A stretch of DNA of 14,492 bases from Paramuribaculum sp. (GTDB taxonomy: Bacteria > Bacteroidota > Bacteroidia > Bacteroidales > Muribaculaceae): positions 1-14,492 of the forward strand of contig JAIDKJ010000064.1 in the NCBI GenBank assembly GCA_029051835.1, in the 5' to 3' direction. Both the position numbers and the translations under genes were made by a program. How positions within the stretch are numbered: the first letter of the stretch is position 1; each line of letters opens with the position of its first letter. Of the stretch, positions 13,671-14,492 are shown piece after piece. The notes beneath the pieces are model-generated. The model did no database searches and was not told the origin of the DNA. It worked only from the letters and a program-made list of their open reading frames with translations.

Positions 13671-14438
13671 TCAGCCTCCGAAATTGTCGTAATGGATATT
13701 TTCCGGTTCCACTCCGAGCGAATCCAGCATCTTGTTGACAGCCGCGCTCATCGGGCCCGGTCCGCACATATAATACTCGATATCCTCGGGATTCTCATGA
13801 TTCTTGAGATAGGTGTCGTAGATCACCTGATGCACGAATCCGGGCGTATATTTCACTCCGGCCGCATCTGCTGCCGGATCGGGACGGTCGAGTGCCAGAT
13901 GGAAATGGAAGTTGGGGAACTCCTTTTCGATCTGCAGGAAATCGTCGAGATAGAACACCTCATTGAGCGCACGCGCCCCATAGAAGAAATTCATCACACG
14001 GTCGGTGGTGTGCAGTGTGCGGGTCATGTGCATGATCTGCGCGCGAAGCGGAGCCATGCCCGCGCCGCCGCCTATCCACATCATCTCCTTGCCTGAATCG
14101 AATATAGGATGGAAATCGCCGTAGGGGCCGCTCATGCGCACCTTGTCGCCCGGCTTGAGAGTAAAGATATAGCTTGAGGCTATGCCGGGCATCACATCCT
14201 GAAATCCCACCTCGGGCTTCGGCTTGAAGGGGGGCGTGGCTATGCGCACGGTAAGCATTATGCGGTCACCCTCGGCCGGATAGTTGGCCATTGAGTAGGC
14301 GCGCACAGTGGTTTCGGTGTTGCGGCATTTGAGTGCGAACAGCCCGAACTTCTCCCATGCCGGCAGATACTCCTCACCGATCAGCGATTTGTCGATGTCG
14401 CGGTCATAGTCTATCTCGTAGGGCGGTATCTTGATCAT
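13671..14438 (-). CDS. nqrF: Na+-translocating NADH:quinone reductase subunit F, N-terminus missing
   Basis: C-terminal 255 residues of NqrF, the electron-entry subunit of the Na+-NQR complex in the inner membrane. It takes electrons from NADH through FAD and a 2Fe-2S centre. Visible are the FAD motif RAYSMANYP (46-54), GPYGDF (104-109), the NADH-binding GGGAGMAPLR (123-132), YYMCGPGPM (222-230) and the family's terminal DNFGG. Full-length NqrF is a little over 400 residues; the N-terminal membrane helix and 2Fe-2S ferredoxin domain are missing because the contig ends. The frame can be read to an ATG at 14453, but those codons lie in adapter sequence and are artefactual. The end given, 14438, is the last codon before clear adapter and is an internal residue, not a true start. 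The other nqr genes should lie beyond the contig end. Confidence 0.95.
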   Translation of the reverse strand: MIKIPPYEIDYDRDIDKSLIGEEYLPAWEKFGLFALKCRNTETTVRAYSMANYPAEGDRIMLTVRIATPPFKPKPEVGFQDVMPGIASSYIFTLKPGDKVRMSGPYGDFHPIFDSGKEMMWIGGGAGMAPLRAQIMHMTRTLHTTDRVMNFFYGARALNEVFYLDDFLQIEKEFPNFHFHLALDRPDPAADAAGVKYTPGFVHQVIYDTYLKNHENPEDIEYYMCGPGPMSAAVNKMLDSLGVEPENIHYDNFGG

Positions 14439-14441
14439 GTA

Positions 14442-14492
14442 TCTTATACACATCTGACGCTGCCGACGATCTTACGCGTGTAGATCTCGGTG
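14442..14492. other. Illumina Nextera adapter contamination (not genomic)
   Basis: The last 51 bases are library adapter. 14442-14455 are the final 14 bases of the Tn5 mosaic end; the preceding five bases, 14437-14441, match it at three positions. 14456-14469 (GACGCTGCCGACGA) are the Nextera read-1-side linker in reverse complement. 14470-14477 (TCTTACGC) occupy the i5 index slot and are the reverse complement of GCGTAAGA, which I recall as index S517. 14478-14492 (GTGTAGATCTCGGTG) begin the reverse-complemented P5 arm. Element order and spacing are exactly those of read-through of a short insert. Confidence 0.97.

Noticed and set aside
14442..14455. Tn5-like mosaic end as evidence of a natural transposon
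   Set aside because: It is followed at once by Nextera linker, index slot and P5 sequence, which identifies it as library adapter.

Overview
This window reads as one draft-assembly contig from a GC-rich member of the Bacteroidales; a Muribaculaceae-like gut bacterium is my best guess. Three things point there. The proteins have a Bacteroidales character: the BipA C-terminus, a PorQ-family protein, an NqrF C-terminus, and an ECF sigma factor next to a DUF6249-like membrane protein. Several upstream regions carry the Bacteroidota-type promoter (TTTG, about 20 bases, TAnnTTTGC). Shine-Dalgarno sequences are largely absent. The species assignment is inference. Both ends are incomplete: the left end begins inside typA/bipA, and the right end breaks inside nqrF and runs into Illumina Nextera adapter sequence (14442-14492), which is not biological.

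Layout, left to right. (1) 1-2632, plus strand: the C-terminal three quarters of the ribosome-associated GTPase BipA, then a sigma-54 activator with no receiver domain. (2) 2646-5752, minus strand: a tight operon read porQ, cmk, ispH, DEDDh exonuclease, with ATGA stop/start overlaps at the last two junctions. (3) 5753-6020: a divergent intergenic region with a promoter facing each way. (4) 6021-6461, plus: a small secreted TonB C-terminal-domain protein. (5) 6474-8142, minus: a three-gene regulatory module of a DUF6249-like membrane protein, an ECF sigma factor overlapping it by 17 bp, and a small two-helix membrane protein that is a candidate anti-sigma factor. (6) about 8143-9680: a visibly AT-richer accessory patch with an orphan ankyrin-like protein and a truncated Abi_2-family (abortive infection) gene that keeps a near-ideal promoter. 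(7) 9681-13587, plus: a secreted GH20 beta-hexosaminidase, then lipoprotein, polyprenyl synthase and TatD in a compact cluster closed by a hairpin terminator at 13609-13652. (8) 13671-14438, minus: the FAD/NADH part of NqrF.

Most genes are housekeeping: ribosome function, isoprenoid supply (ispH and the prenyl synthase), pyrimidine nucleotide phosphorylation and sodium-pumping respiration. The less ordinary parts are the sigma/membrane-protein module, the AT-rich patch with its broken defence gene, and the adapter at the right end. I saw no RNA gene, CRISPR array, complete insertion sequence, or clear new multi-gene system. No stretch longer than 300 bases lacks a gene or gene remnant.
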